From JANQHS01 sp965267505 (GTDB lineage Bacteria; Bacteroidota; Bacteroidia; Cytophagales; CCMP332), in contig OZ254081.1 in the NCBI GenBank assembly GCA_965267505.1, positions 3,100,001 to 3,164,000 on the forward strand: a stretch of DNA of 64,000 bases. Direction: 5' to 3'. The translations under genes were made by a program, and so were the position numbers. Under the pieces are notes generated by a model. That model was not told the DNA's origin. It did not search any database and saw only the letters and a list, made by a program, of their open reading frames with translations. Below, one piece after another: positions 32,688 through 41,752 of this stretch (its first letter is position 1; each line of letters begins with the position of its first letter).

Positions 32688-34091
32688 ATGTCATTATCAA
32701 GATTTTTAACTGCAGGGACCTTTTTAGTTGCGTTTTTCATTTCCGAATTCTCCTTCTCGCAGAACTCCTGGAATATGACCAGGCTTGATTCATGGGTGGA
32801 GCCTGGAGTCTCAATACGCTACAATGATTGCTGGGGATATGTCGATACCCAAGGAAGAGAATATGCAATACTGGGTAGTCGCCGAGCTACCTATTTCCTG
32901 GATGTGACCACCCCTACTTCCATTAACCACATTGCTACTTTCGACGGCCGCAACCTGAGCACAACCTGGAGAGATTTCAAGGTGTACAGTCATTATGCAT
33001 TTGGGGTTTCTGATGGCGGAGGCGGATCCCTTCAAATTTTCGATCTGCAATACCTACCCGATTCAGTGATCAAGATCTTCGATCATGATTCGCTGGGTGA
33101 AAACACCCATAACATTCAGGTCTGGGGCTCAAGACTCTACATGATAGATAACAAAGGAACAGACTCATCAGGCAATTATCAATGGCCTATTCGCGTGGTT
33201 GATATTTCAGACCCGACAACCCCAAAAACCATGGGTGGATTTTTTGATGTCAATTATAATCAGGCCCATGATATCTATGTGATCAACGATACGGTTTACC
33301 TATCTGTCTATGGAGCTTCTCCACATAAAGGTTTACAGGTTTATGATTTCACCGATGCGACCAATCCGATCAACATTGGATCATTGACCAGTTATCCTGA
33401 AGGCGGACTCAACCATTCTTCCTGGGGAACTCCTGATAGGCAGACCCTGGTCATGTGCGATGAGCTTCATGGAGCTGGAGTCAAAACGGTGGACATCAGC
33501 AATCCGGCCAATATGACCACCCTCTCGGTATTTAGAACCTTCCCGGGAGCTCTTGCTCATAATCCCTTTGTATTGGATACCCTGGTTTTCATCTCCTATG
33601 ACCATGATGGATTACAGGTCTGGAGTATCAAGGACCCGGTAAATCCTTTCCATGTAGGTTACTACTATACCGACACCACAACGGGAGCCGCAGCTGGAGG
33701 AGATTATGCAGGTTTCGAGGGATGTTGGGGAGTTTATCCTTATTTCCCTTCTGGAACCATCATTGCCTCAGATCGAAACAATGGGCTAATAACCCTGACT
33801 CTGGATGCCTACTCCCCTCCTACAGCTCTGTTCGAAGGAGCTGAAGAAGAACAGATAGCAGTTTATCCCAATCCCAGCAATGGCAGGATAACCCTGGCAT
33901 TGAGGAATGCCTACGATGAGGATCTGAAGGTTTCCATCTTGGAACTCAGTGGCAACGAGGTTTACTCTGCATTCATCAATGCCAGATTTGGCAATTATGA
34001 TTTCGATCTTTCTGAGCTGCCCAAGGGAATGTATGTAATGCATGTCCTGGGGAGAAGCATCCAGGAGTCTAAGAAGCTTTTGATCGATTAG
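32688..34091 (+). CDS. Choice-of-anchor B (LVIVD-repeat) protein with T9SS sorting domain
   Basis: 467 residues from ATG 32688, which yields a normal signal peptide ending SFSQ; an earlier ATG (32637) would bury it. The body holds LVIVD-type beta-propeller repeats (YFLDVTTPTSINHIATFDG, LQIFDLQYLPDSV, IRVVDISDPTTPKTMGGF, LQVYDFTDATNPINIGS, VKTVDISNPANMTTLS, LQVWSIKDPVNPFHVGYY). The last ~75 residues are a type A T9SS domain (VYPNPSNGRITLAL). Expected on the cell surface; such propellers often bind other proteins or sugars. It is divergent from the SDR gene. Confidence 0.85.
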   Translation: MSLSRFLTAGTFLVAFFISEFSFSQNSWNMTRLDSWVEPGVSIRYNDCWGYVDTQGREYAILGSRRATYFLDVTTPTSINHIATFDGRNLSTTWRDFKVYSHYAFGVSDGGGGSLQIFDLQYLPDSVIKIFDHDSLGENTHNIQVWGSRLYMIDNKGTDSSGNYQWPIRVVDISDPTTPKTMGGFFDVNYNQAHDIYVINDTVYLSVYGASPHKGLQVYDFTDATNPINIGSLTSYPEGGLNHSSWGTPDRQTLVMCDELHGAGVKTVDISNPANMTTLSVFRTFPGALAHNPFVLDTLVFISYDHDGLQVWSIKDPVNPFHVGYYYTDTTTGAAAGGDYAGFEGCWGVYPYFPSGTIIASDRNNGLITLTLDAYSPPTALFEGAEEEQIAVYPNPSNGRITLALRNAYDEDLKVSILELSGNEVYSAFINARFGNYDFDLSELPKGMYVMHVLGRSIQESKKLLID

Positions 34092-34234
34092 GATTCGGAA
34101 ATACCAAGTCTAGTAATTAACACCAACCCCTATCAAATCTGTCAACTATTTATTTCTCCGGGGATTTATTTGAATGGTCGGGGCTATCAATTTCACCCCC
34201 CTATTTTAGAGACAAAAATTAAATAGGCCATTCA

Positions 34235-35623
34235 ATGACAAGGTACCTGGGAATTATTCTATTGCTTGCTTTTCAAACGGAACACCTTTGTGGTCAAAGC
34301 ATATTTAGAACTGCTTGTAAGGGAAATCTAATCCAACTCGATAGCATGCTCTTGAAAGAGGATATAAATGTTAAGGATGAAAAGGGGCGGAGTCTTCTTC
34401 ATTGGGCTGTTGCCTGTAAACAAAGAGAAATATTTGATTACCTCATTGATAAAGAAATTAACATCAATGATCTGGATAAGGACGGAGCTTCTCCCCTTTC
34501 GATGGCGGTGAGGTTTAATAATGAGGAATATCTTAGGCTCCTGGTAAGGCTTCAGAAAAATGACGATTGGATTTCCTCCTTGGGTCCCGGTTTAATGGAG
34601 ACTGCTACCTTAAACAAGAACAAGTCAATGTTGGAAATCTTATTAGGCTATGGAATCGATGTAAATTCTTTAAATAAGCGGGGCAGTACTCCTCTAGAAA
34701 TAGCTTTACGAATTAATGAGAATGAGATTGCAGAGCTATTGATTACAAATGGAGCCGATCAAACCCTTGTCAGAAAGTATGAGTTAAAAGGCCCTTATCT
34801 GGGACAAGAAGAACCGGGTACTACTCCCGTTATTTTTGCACCAAATTTTATTTCAACTGAGGAGCAGGAATTTGGCTCTATCTTCAACAAAAAAGGCAAT
34901 GAATTCTACTTCGCCGTTGATAACAAAAGAAAGAACGAGATACGCTATACCCGAATGGAAAATGGCGTTTGGACCAAGCCTGAAGTATTACTGACACATG
35001 AAAGGTATGGATATAACGATCCATTTCTTTCTCCAGATGAGGATAGGCTATACTTTATTTCAAAAAGAGCACTTGATGGTAAGGGTGCTCTCAAAGATGT
35101 GGACATATGGTATGTAGAAAAAGAAGATGAAGGATGGTCAGAACCAATTAATGCAGGTCCAAATATCAACACAAAAGGAAACGAGTATTATATTTCATTT
35201 ACCAGGTCAGGCACTTTATATTTTTCGTCGAATGGATTTGAAAGAGCTGATAGCGGCAGAAAAGACCATGATATTTACTACTCTGAAAATATTAATGGAG
35301 AATTTCAAATTGCTAAACCCTTAGGAAGAGAGGTTAATACTGAAGAATACGAAGGGGACATCTTCATCTCATCCGATGAGTCTTTTTTGATTTTCTGTTC
35401 TGAAAGGGAAAAAGGCTTTGGACGAGGAGACCTTTATATCAGCTTTAAGAAACAGGATGGTTCTTGGAGCAAAGCCTTGAACATGGGCGAAGAGATCAAT
35501 ACTCCAGGCTATGAATATTGTCCTTTTATAAGCCATGATGGAAAGTATTTATTCTTTACCAGGAATCAGGATATTTTCTGGGTCTCAACAAAGGTTTTTG
35601 AAAATCTGAGAAACAAGAACTGA
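34235..35623 (+). CDS. Secreted ankyrin-repeat plus PD40/TolB-propeller fusion
   Basis: 462 residues with a signal peptide ending EHLCGQ. Residues ~22-180 are ankyrin repeats (VKDEKGRSLLHWAVACKQREIFDYLI, DKDGASPLSMAVRFNNEEY, NKRGSTPLEIALRINENEIAELLITNGAD). Residues ~195-455 are WD40-like PD40 repeats (EFGSIFNKKGNEFYFAV, DPFLSPDEDRLYFIS, EYYISFTRSGTLYFSSNG, DIFISSDESFLIFCSE, YCPFISHDGKYLFFTR). PD40 proteins in Bacteroidota are periplasmic; ankyrins there are rare. A scaffold or binding role is likely. Confidence 0.75.
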   Translation: MTRYLGIILLLAFQTEHLCGQSIFRTACKGNLIQLDSMLLKEDINVKDEKGRSLLHWAVACKQREIFDYLIDKEININDLDKDGASPLSMAVRFNNEEYLRLLVRLQKNDDWISSLGPGLMETATLNKNKSMLEILLGYGIDVNSLNKRGSTPLEIALRINENEIAELLITNGADQTLVRKYELKGPYLGQEEPGTTPVIFAPNFISTEEQEFGSIFNKKGNEFYFAVDNKRKNEIRYTRMENGVWTKPEVLLTHERYGYNDPFLSPDEDRLYFISKRALDGKGALKDVDIWYVEKEDEGWSEPINAGPNINTKGNEYYISFTRSGTLYFSSNGFERADSGRKDHDIYYSENINGEFQIAKPLGREVNTEEYEGDIFISSDESFLIFCSEREKGFGRGDLYISFKKQDGSWSKALNMGEEINTPGYEYCPFISHDGKYLFFTRNQDIFWVSTKVFENLRNKN

Positions 35624-35707
35624 TCGAAACTTATCAAAGGAAAATTCAAACCCTTAGCAATTTTGAAGATTAGGTTTATTTTCAAGCCCCGGAAAACCTA
35701 GAACTAT

Positions 35708-37012
35708 TTGGAAAAGCTACTACTCCACAACCGAGACCTAAAGGTTCTGCATGAGTTGGACCTGAAAAATCAGGGCATAAGCAAAGCCCATCGCAAGCAA
35801 AAGTTTGAGAAGATGGCTGCCTCTCCCTACATCTTCTACCGCGGCTCTAACCATTTGTATTGGGAAGATTTCTACCAGGATTGGCGCATTAACTTCTTTG
35901 GTGGAAGCAAACAGACGCTTACCTGGATCAATGGAGATGCCCATATCTATAATTATGGTGCTTATGCCAATCATGATGGAGAAGCGATCTTTTGCATGGA
36001 CGATTTCGATGATAGCATCATTGCAGATTACCAGTTCGATCTATGGCGTATGGCGGTGAGCATAGTACTGGATTGCCGGGACAAGGGTGTATTCAGCAAA
36101 AAAGCACAAAAAGCGGCCATCCAGAGCTTTGCAAGAGCTTATCGACTCGAATTAAAGTCTCACAAGAAGGATGATGAATTCAATGAAAAGCACCTTACAG
36201 CAAAGACCTCAACAGGACTGATCAAGAAGTTTCTTCAAAAGGTGGAAAAGAAGAAAAAGAGGATCAAAATGCTGAACAAATGGACCATCATGGAAGATGG
36301 TGTCAGGAAGTTCGACAGGTCAAATCCAAAGCTTGAATCTATCCATGCCAACACCTATAGATCGCTGGAAAAAGCCTTGATGGAATATAGGAAAACCATC
36401 AGCTCTGATCTGGCCAAAGATCATCTTCGATTCAAGGTTAAGGACATAGTAGCAAGACTCAGTGCCGGAACCGGTTCCCTAGGTTCGGAGAGATTCTATG
36501 CTCTTCTTGAAGGTGATGTTAATGACAAGGAAGGAGATGTGATCCTGGATATCAAAGAGCAAGGCAAACCACCCCTTTATGATCATATGAGGGAAGATGA
36601 GCAAAAGGAATTCGACAAATTATTTCCCAACCCAGCTGAAAGACATGCTTTGGCTTATAAGGCTCTTGCAGAGCACCCCGATAAATATTTGGGATGGGTA
36701 AAGTGGAAAAGGAAGTATTTCTCTGTAAAGGAAAGATCTCCCTTTAAAGCTGATTTCCCTACAGAGGAATTGCTCAAGAAGGAGGACCTTTTATTCATGG
36801 CGGAAATCTGGGGAAATGTATTGGCTTCAAGACATAAAAGAGCGAGCTATGTTCTGAATGATCAGGCCCACGAAATGCCAGAGGCCTTTGCAAAAGCCAC
36901 TAAGGGTAAAGAGGATGAATTCGATGAGTTGGTTACTTCGATCGCCTTCCAATACGCTGATTGCGTGAAGCAGGACCACGAATATCTATTAAAGACTTTA
37001 CGATTCCTGTAG
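35708..37012 (+). CDS. DUF2252-family protein
   Basis: 434 residues from TTG 35708; the next ATG (before AASPYIFYRGS) would remove conserved sequence. Family hallmarks are present: FYRGSNHLYWEDF, WINGDAHIYNYGAY, FCMDDFDDSII, FDLWRMAVSIVLD, RLSAGTGSLGSERFY, and AEIWGNVLASRHKRA near the end. DUF2252 proteins have a kinase-like fold (GDxHxxNxG and DFDD as candidate catalytic motifs) but no proven substrate. Cytosolic. It converges with the four-helix membrane protein. Confidence 0.8.
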   Translation: MEKLLLHNRDLKVLHELDLKNQGISKAHRKQKFEKMAASPYIFYRGSNHLYWEDFYQDWRINFFGGSKQTLTWINGDAHIYNYGAYANHDGEAIFCMDDFDDSIIADYQFDLWRMAVSIVLDCRDKGVFSKKAQKAAIQSFARAYRLELKSHKKDDEFNEKHLTAKTSTGLIKKFLQKVEKKKKRIKMLNKWTIMEDGVRKFDRSNPKLESIHANTYRSLEKALMEYRKTISSDLAKDHLRFKVKDIVARLSAGTGSLGSERFYALLEGDVNDKEGDVILDIKEQGKPPLYDHMREDEQKEFDKLFPNPAERHALAYKALAEHPDKYLGWVKWKRKYFSVKERSPFKADFPTEELLKKEDLLFMAEIWGNVLASRHKRASYVLNDQAHEMPEAFAKATKGKEDEFDELVTSIAFQYADCVKQDHEYLLKTLRFL

Positions 37013-37023
37013 ATAGAGGAAAG

Positions 37024-37506
37024 CTATTCTAAGGCTCTGAGATAGGTCTCCAGTCGATAATGGAGCACCAGGTCCAGGATCAGGATACTCATAAAGAGAG
37101 CCATCAATCCGACCGAGAGTCCTTTCAGGTAGTCGGAGGAAAAAACAAAAAAAAGGACGATAGACAGCAGGATCAGGATAGGCCAAACTCTTTTTGCCAT
37201 GGTATAAACCCGGTCATCATTTTGCGCTTTGGCCAATTCCTTGTCAAGAGCTGCCTGGGGGTTTTCCTGGATAAGCTTTTCAACTTTTCCGATATGCGTG
37301 GGCCTGTAAAAGACCTGCATGCCTCCATAGCCTAATTGGATCAGCACCATGAGTCCAAGAGGTATAATCATTCCCTTTAGGATAGCCTGATCTCCCTTCA
37401 ATATTCCAATAAAGGCCAAGAGAAGAACGAAGCCTATGGCCAACATGATCTTTCCCTGGAAGACCTCCCCTTTTACCCAATTTTGAGTATGCTGAATTAG
37501 ATCCAT
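37024..37506 (-). CDS. Four-helix membrane protein, paralogue of the 30214-30720 gene
   Basis: 160 residues: opening MDLIQHTQNWVKGEVF, two membrane helices, a charged segment (KLIQENPQAALDKELAKAQNDDRV), then two more helices. The design, length and first residues match the 30214-30720 protein. Function unknown. The following 168 bases contain no gene apart from a 16-residue signal-like frame at 37597-37647. Confidence 0.6.
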   Translation of the reverse strand: MDLIQHTQNWVKGEVFQGKIMLAIGFVLLLAFIGILKGDQAILKGMIIPLGLMVLIQLGYGGMQVFYRPTHIGKVEKLIQENPQAALDKELAKAQNDDRVYTMAKRVWPILILLSIVLFFVFSSDYLKGLSVGLMALFMSILILDLVLHYRLETYLRALE

Positions 37507-37674
37507 TTTTCTTGATGTTTGATATCCGTTTTGAATCTAGATAAATAATCCTTCCCAATCCCGGAATGTTTAGATTTCCCTCATAAACCTTAAATCATGA
37601 AATATTCGATCATTTTCATTTTCACTTTTCTATGTTTTAAATCCTAAAAATTCAGATTGAACGTTAGAAATCAA

Positions 37675-38079
37675 CTAACTCTCTTCAAAGAGTATGATCT
37701 GTAAGCCATCCGGGTCTCTTAAATAGAGATACCTGGAACCCCAGGGCCTGGGTACAGGCCCCCTACTTGGCCAATTATGTTCTGCCATTTTTTTTGCCCA
37801 GTCATCTATTCCTGAACAAGGTATCTGGAGGTCCATCTTATCGTTTTCAACCTTTTGACTAAAGGCCGGTTGATAATAATCATGAGATTCAAGAATCTCA
37901 GATATTTCGAGATAAGCTTGGTTGGAGCTCTCCCCCAACCTGAAGATCACTCCTTTTGAGCCATCTCCATCATCGTATTCCTGGTAGATTTCCAATTGGA
38001 GTAGGCCCTCATAGAATTCCCTGGCACTTTCCAAGTCTCTGGTTCTAATGGTGGTCTTTAATCCTAAAATGTCTTTCAC
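37675..38079 (-). CDS. VOC/glyoxalase-like superfamily protein
   Basis: 134 residues with the paired beta-alpha-beta-beta-beta VOC layout: LKTTIRTRDLESAREFYEGLLQLEI, then AEHNWPSRGPVPRPWGSRYLYLRDPDGLQIILFEE. The start is GTG 38079. VOC proteins include glyoxalases, dioxygenases and antibiotic-binding proteins; metal ligands are not clear enough to pick one. It is divergent from the bestrophin gene with an 85-base gap. Confidence 0.8.
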   Translation of the reverse strand: MKDILGLKTTIRTRDLESAREFYEGLLQLEIYQEYDDGDGSKGVIFRLGESSNQAYLEISEILESHDYYQPAFSQKVENDKMDLQIPCSGIDDWAKKMAEHNWPSRGPVPRPWGSRYLYLRDPDGLQIILFEES

Positions 38080-38164
38080 GTACCTAATTTAAAGATTGCT
38101 TTCCGGCTTCATATTCCGATTCCTGAATCTTAGTACTTTTAAAAAAATCTGATATCCAGCTCAC

Positions 38165-39226
38165 ATGTTTACAAAAAAGAAATACAGTGCCAGGCAAATG
38201 CTTTCCTGGACAAGAAGAGAACTTAGGTTCTTTATCATTTGGGCCATGATCGTCGCCACTTTATTTGAAGTCTTGGGATTTAAATGGTTGCAGGTCCCCT
38301 GGACGGCCTTGGCATTGATTGGTACTGCCGTTGCCTTCTTAATAGGTTTTCAAAGCAATGCAGTCTACGGAAGGCTATGGGAAGCTAGGAAGATCTGGGG
38401 AGGGATCGTAAACGATTCAAGGATGTTCACCATTATGATCAAAGACATGATCAACAACGAGCATGCAAAGGATCCTGCTTCGGATGAGGAGTTATGGCAG
38501 ATAAAAAAGACCCTGGTTTTCAGGCACATCGCATGGATGACCTCCCTCAGGCATGCTATGAGACAGATAAAACCCTGGGAAGCCTTTAGAAACAATAAGA
38601 GAAATCAGGAATACCTGGACGTTCTCCATATTCCAGAACTGGAGATCACCCTTGAAGAGGATCTCAAAAAGCACCTTAACGACGATGAGTACAAAGAAGT
38701 ATTGAGCAGAGTCAACAAGGCAACCGCTGTTCTTTCCTTCCAATCAAAACATCTGACCGAACTAAAGGACAGAGGATTGATCTGGGAATTCTCTTACCTG
38801 GAATTAGAGTCCAAGCTCTCCGACCTGATCAGTCACCAGGGCAAATCAGAGCGGATTAAGAACTTCCCTTATCCCAGGCAATTTGCTACCCTGGGCTATG
38901 ATTTCATCAATACCTTCGTGTTGCTTTTGCCCTTTGGGATTATCCCATCGTTTGCGAAGCTCGGTGGAACTTTTGTAGAAAGCTTTCCTGTTCTTGCGCC
39001 TTATTTTGTTTGGCTGGGTGTTCCCTTTTCGGCCATGGTGGCCTGGGTATTCAACACCATGCAAAGGATAGGTACAGTGGGTGAAAATCCTTTTGAGGGG
39101 TCTGCGAATGATGTTCCCATTTCGACTATCTCCAGGGGTATCGAGATTGATATCCTTGAAACCATCGGAGTTGACAAAAAGGAGATCCCCGGTCCGGTTC
39201 CTGCCGATTTTGATGTTCAAATGTGA
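38165..39226 (+). CDS. Bestrophin-family (UPF0187) anion channel
   Basis: 353 residues. The N-terminal KKYSARQMLSWTRRELRFFIIWA segment, a second helix pair (WTALALIGTAVAFLIGFQSNAVYGRLWEARKIWGGIVNDSR), and the later YPRQFATLGYDFINTFVLLLPFGI plus VAWVFNTMQRIGTVGENPFEGSANDVPI stretch are the hallmarks of bacterial bestrophin homologues. The GENPFEGSANDVPI loop is diagnostic. These form pentameric channels in the inner membrane; bacterial members may conduct cations or anions. Monocistronic. Confidence 0.85.
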   Translation: MFTKKKYSARQMLSWTRRELRFFIIWAMIVATLFEVLGFKWLQVPWTALALIGTAVAFLIGFQSNAVYGRLWEARKIWGGIVNDSRMFTIMIKDMINNEHAKDPASDEELWQIKKTLVFRHIAWMTSLRHAMRQIKPWEAFRNNKRNQEYLDVLHIPELEITLEEDLKKHLNDDEYKEVLSRVNKATAVLSFQSKHLTELKDRGLIWEFSYLELESKLSDLISHQGKSERIKNFPYPRQFATLGYDFINTFVLLLPFGIIPSFAKLGGTFVESFPVLAPYFVWLGVPFSAMVAWVFNTMQRIGTVGENPFEGSANDVPISTISRGIEIDILETIGVDKKEIPGPVPADFDVQM

Positions 39227-39296
39227 TTGCGGTGATCCAGGCTTTAGATCAATAGGTCGACTAGGTTAAAAAATTTTCGAGATCCTGGTTGACTCC

Positions 39297-41492
39297 TTAT
39301 CGAACCGACTTCAGTTTTTTCCTGAGCAACTTGTTTTCATTCTCTAGCACTTCGATCCTTTTGTTCAGTTCCTTTATAGAGTTGATCAGCAAAAAATCCA
39401 GGGCCGATGGATCGAATTCAAGGAAATCTTCTTTTTCCTCACTTCCCAGTTCTTGGTAGGTCCTTGATTGGACCATAAATGGAGCAACTTTTCTCATTTG
39501 TTGAGCACTTACCCCAATATATGTAGTCTTTGTATCCTTTATTCCGGCTTTGCCATTGTACTGAAAGGAAATAGGTTCAATATCCAGGATCATGTCCAGA
39601 CCTTCATCAAAAGGCTTCATGTTCTTTTTCAGTCTTTCATCGCTAAATACGGCCCAACTTCCACCACCAGGTTTATTGGCCGCGCCATTAACAGAAAGTT
39701 GAGCAGAGGGTCCCGTAGTTCCCATACCTATTGCTCCGGAAGAAGAAATTATCATTCTGTCCGTGTCGTCTGTTCCAAATAGGATTGCCCCGGTTTCAAC
39801 GGTTTTTATTCTAGCAACGGATCCGTTAAGGCTAACAACCATACCATCGGATGTGGTTGTTCCCGTTGTATTATTGGTAAAGCGCATTACTGAGGATGAT
39901 CCTGCATCAGTATGAAGATGGAAAAGGGAAACGGGATTGTTGATCCCAAATCCTACAGCTCCAGAGGCCGCAATGGTTACCCGGTCGGTATCGTCAGTTC
40001 CCAAGATCAGAGCTCCTGTTTCTACAGTTTTAATCCTTGCAAAGGAGTTACTATGATTAATTACAAATCCATCGCTTGAGGAAGTACCGGTGGTGTTATT
40101 GGTTAATCGAATTACTGTGGAAGATCCTGCATCATTATGAATATGAAGCAAAGAAGCGGGTGATGTTATACCAACTCCAATTGCGCCGGTACTGGCTATG
40201 GTCATACGATCGGTATCATTTGTCCCGAAAAATAAGGCTCCGTTCTCCAAAGTCTTGAGCCTGGCAAAAGAGCTGCTATTTGTGATCACAAATCCATCGG
40301 TAGAACTGGTACCTGTCGTATTATTAGTTAATTGAAGACTGGTTGTTGATCCGGAAGAGTTATGAAGATGAAAAAGCGAAGCGGGGGAAGTCAGTCCAAT
40401 TCCAACTTCTCCTGTATTGCTTATGATCATACGATCAGTGCTATTGGTCCCCAAAATCATTGCACCATTCTCGCGTGTTTGCATCCTGACAAATGAATTA
40501 GTATGAAAGATCTCAAATCCATCAGAGGCACTTACTCCAGTGGTATTATTCGTCAACCTAATGGCTGTGGAAGCTCCAGCATCATTATGAAGATGTAGCA
40601 AGGCGGCGGGGGAAGTTAGACCTATCCCTACTCCTCCTGAACTACTTATGATCATACGATCGGTGGCATTGGTTCCAAAGATCATTGCCCCATTCTCTCG
40701 TGTTTGCATCCTGACAAATGAACTGCTATGAAAAATCTCAAATCCGTCAGTGGCACTAGTGCCTGTGGTACTATTTGTAATCCGAAATGTGGTTGAGAGT
40801 CCGGAAGGATTGTGAATATGAAGCTTCCCAGTAGGGCTAAGTAGGCCTATTCCCAAATTTCCAAAGTCGTTAAATATTAATTCAGTATTAGCCTGATTGG
40901 CATGGACCTGTAGATCACCTCCCTGGGACTGAAGATGAAGAACGGATTCCACTCCATTGTTTCTTGCCATGATCTCATCATCATCAAGAACTAGATTCGT
41001 GGAGAGGGGGGTATTGGTAACTATGTACCCACTTAATGGAGACATGCTAGCACTTGTACCTCCATCAACCTGCAGTTTTACCAATGGGGACGCCGTTCCA
41101 ATTCCAATATTATGTGTTGTATTTACGAGGTTGGCTCCACTTTCAATCCAGTATCCGGGTCCAGCTATATAACCTAAAGATGCTATCCCAGCAGAATCAA
41201 TTTGCGGGATGGGTGTTCTTATCCAGCTGCTTCCATCATTATAATAAAGTCCGGGACTAACATCACCAACAGTGGCAATATTATAGACCATCATACCAGC
41301 CACATGTGAAGACATCGGGGACGGATCAGTAGTCGAGACCAGGGATATCCTTGGGGGAAGAAAGCCCTTGTCCGTGCTTTCCATTTCCATGAGGGAATTG
41401 GGATCAATGGTAAAAGGGTTATCACCCACTTTTACCTGGGCTTGGGCCATCAAGGGCACGAAAAGAACAAGAAGGTATTTAATTAATCTCAA
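39297..41492 (-). CDS. Repeat-rich secreted protein with S74 intramolecular chaperone domain
   Basis: 731 residues starting at TTG 41492 with signal peptide ending MAQAQ. After a ~130-residue head come five ~75-residue repeats (LLHLHNDAG, RLTNNTTG, DGFEIFH, RMQTRENGAMI, TDRMIIS, GxVGIGLTSP). The C-terminus is a peptidase_S74-type chaperone (FSDERLKKNMKPFDEGLDMI, YIGVSAQQMRKV) with a final coiled coil (LNKRIEVLENENKLLRKKL). In tailspikes this part drives trimer formation and can cut itself off. Expected as a trimeric surface fibre. Confidence 0.8.
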   Translation of the reverse strand: MRLIKYLLVLFVPLMAQAQVKVGDNPFTIDPNSLMEMESTDKGFLPPRISLVSTTDPSPMSSHVAGMMVYNIATVGDVSPGLYYNDGSSWIRTPIPQIDSAGIASLGYIAGPGYWIESGANLVNTTHNIGIGTASPLVKLQVDGGTSASMSPLSGYIVTNTPLSTNLVLDDDEIMARNNGVESVLHLQSQGGDLQVHANQANTELIFNDFGNLGIGLLSPTGKLHIHNPSGLSTTFRITNSTTGTSATDGFEIFHSSSFVRMQTRENGAMIFGTNATDRMIISSSGGVGIGLTSPAALLHLHNDAGASTAIRLTNNTTGVSASDGFEIFHTNSFVRMQTRENGAMILGTNSTDRMIISNTGEVGIGLTSPASLFHLHNSSGSTTSLQLTNNTTGTSSTDGFVITNSSSFARLKTLENGALFFGTNDTDRMTIASTGAIGVGITSPASLLHIHNDAGSSTVIRLTNNTTGTSSSDGFVINHSNSFARIKTVETGALILGTDDTDRVTIAASGAVGFGINNPVSLFHLHTDAGSSSVMRFTNNTTGTTTSDGMVVSLNGSVARIKTVETGAILFGTDDTDRMIISSSGAIGMGTTGPSAQLSVNGAANKPGGGSWAVFSDERLKKNMKPFDEGLDMILDIEPISFQYNGKAGIKDTKTTYIGVSAQQMRKVAPFMVQSRTYQELGSEEKEDFLEFDPSALDFLLINSIKELNKRIEVLENENKLLRKKLKSVR
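39745..40870 (-). repeat. Five ~225-bp tandem coding repeats
   Basis: The repeats in the S74-chaperone gene recur every 225 bp (for example GCATCCTGAC at 40481 and 40706), corresponding to 75 residues. They are diverged but in frame, and could change in number by recombination. Confidence 0.7.
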
Positions 41493-41752
41493 AATCCACT
41501 TACTTGGCTAGTATCAAAATTACAGATTAGAACGAAAATTTGGATTCATCCATTCCAACGAAAAAGAAAAACAACCTTTTTAACTAATCGTCCCAAGGAA
41601 CACACAAAAACCCTAAATCACAGAATTTCAACCACAATAGGCCTTGGCAGTTAGATATCTTTAAGATCCATTGAGGTGAACGTAAACAAGATACCAGGTC
41701 CTTCCAGCCGATTTTGTTGCTCTGATATGATCCAGGCAAGCTGAAAATCACA

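Noticed and set aside
39745..40870. Regularly spaced repeats that could suggest a CRISPR array
   Set aside because: The 225-bp period is in frame and encodes 75-residue protein repeats; there are no short identical repeats with unique spacers.
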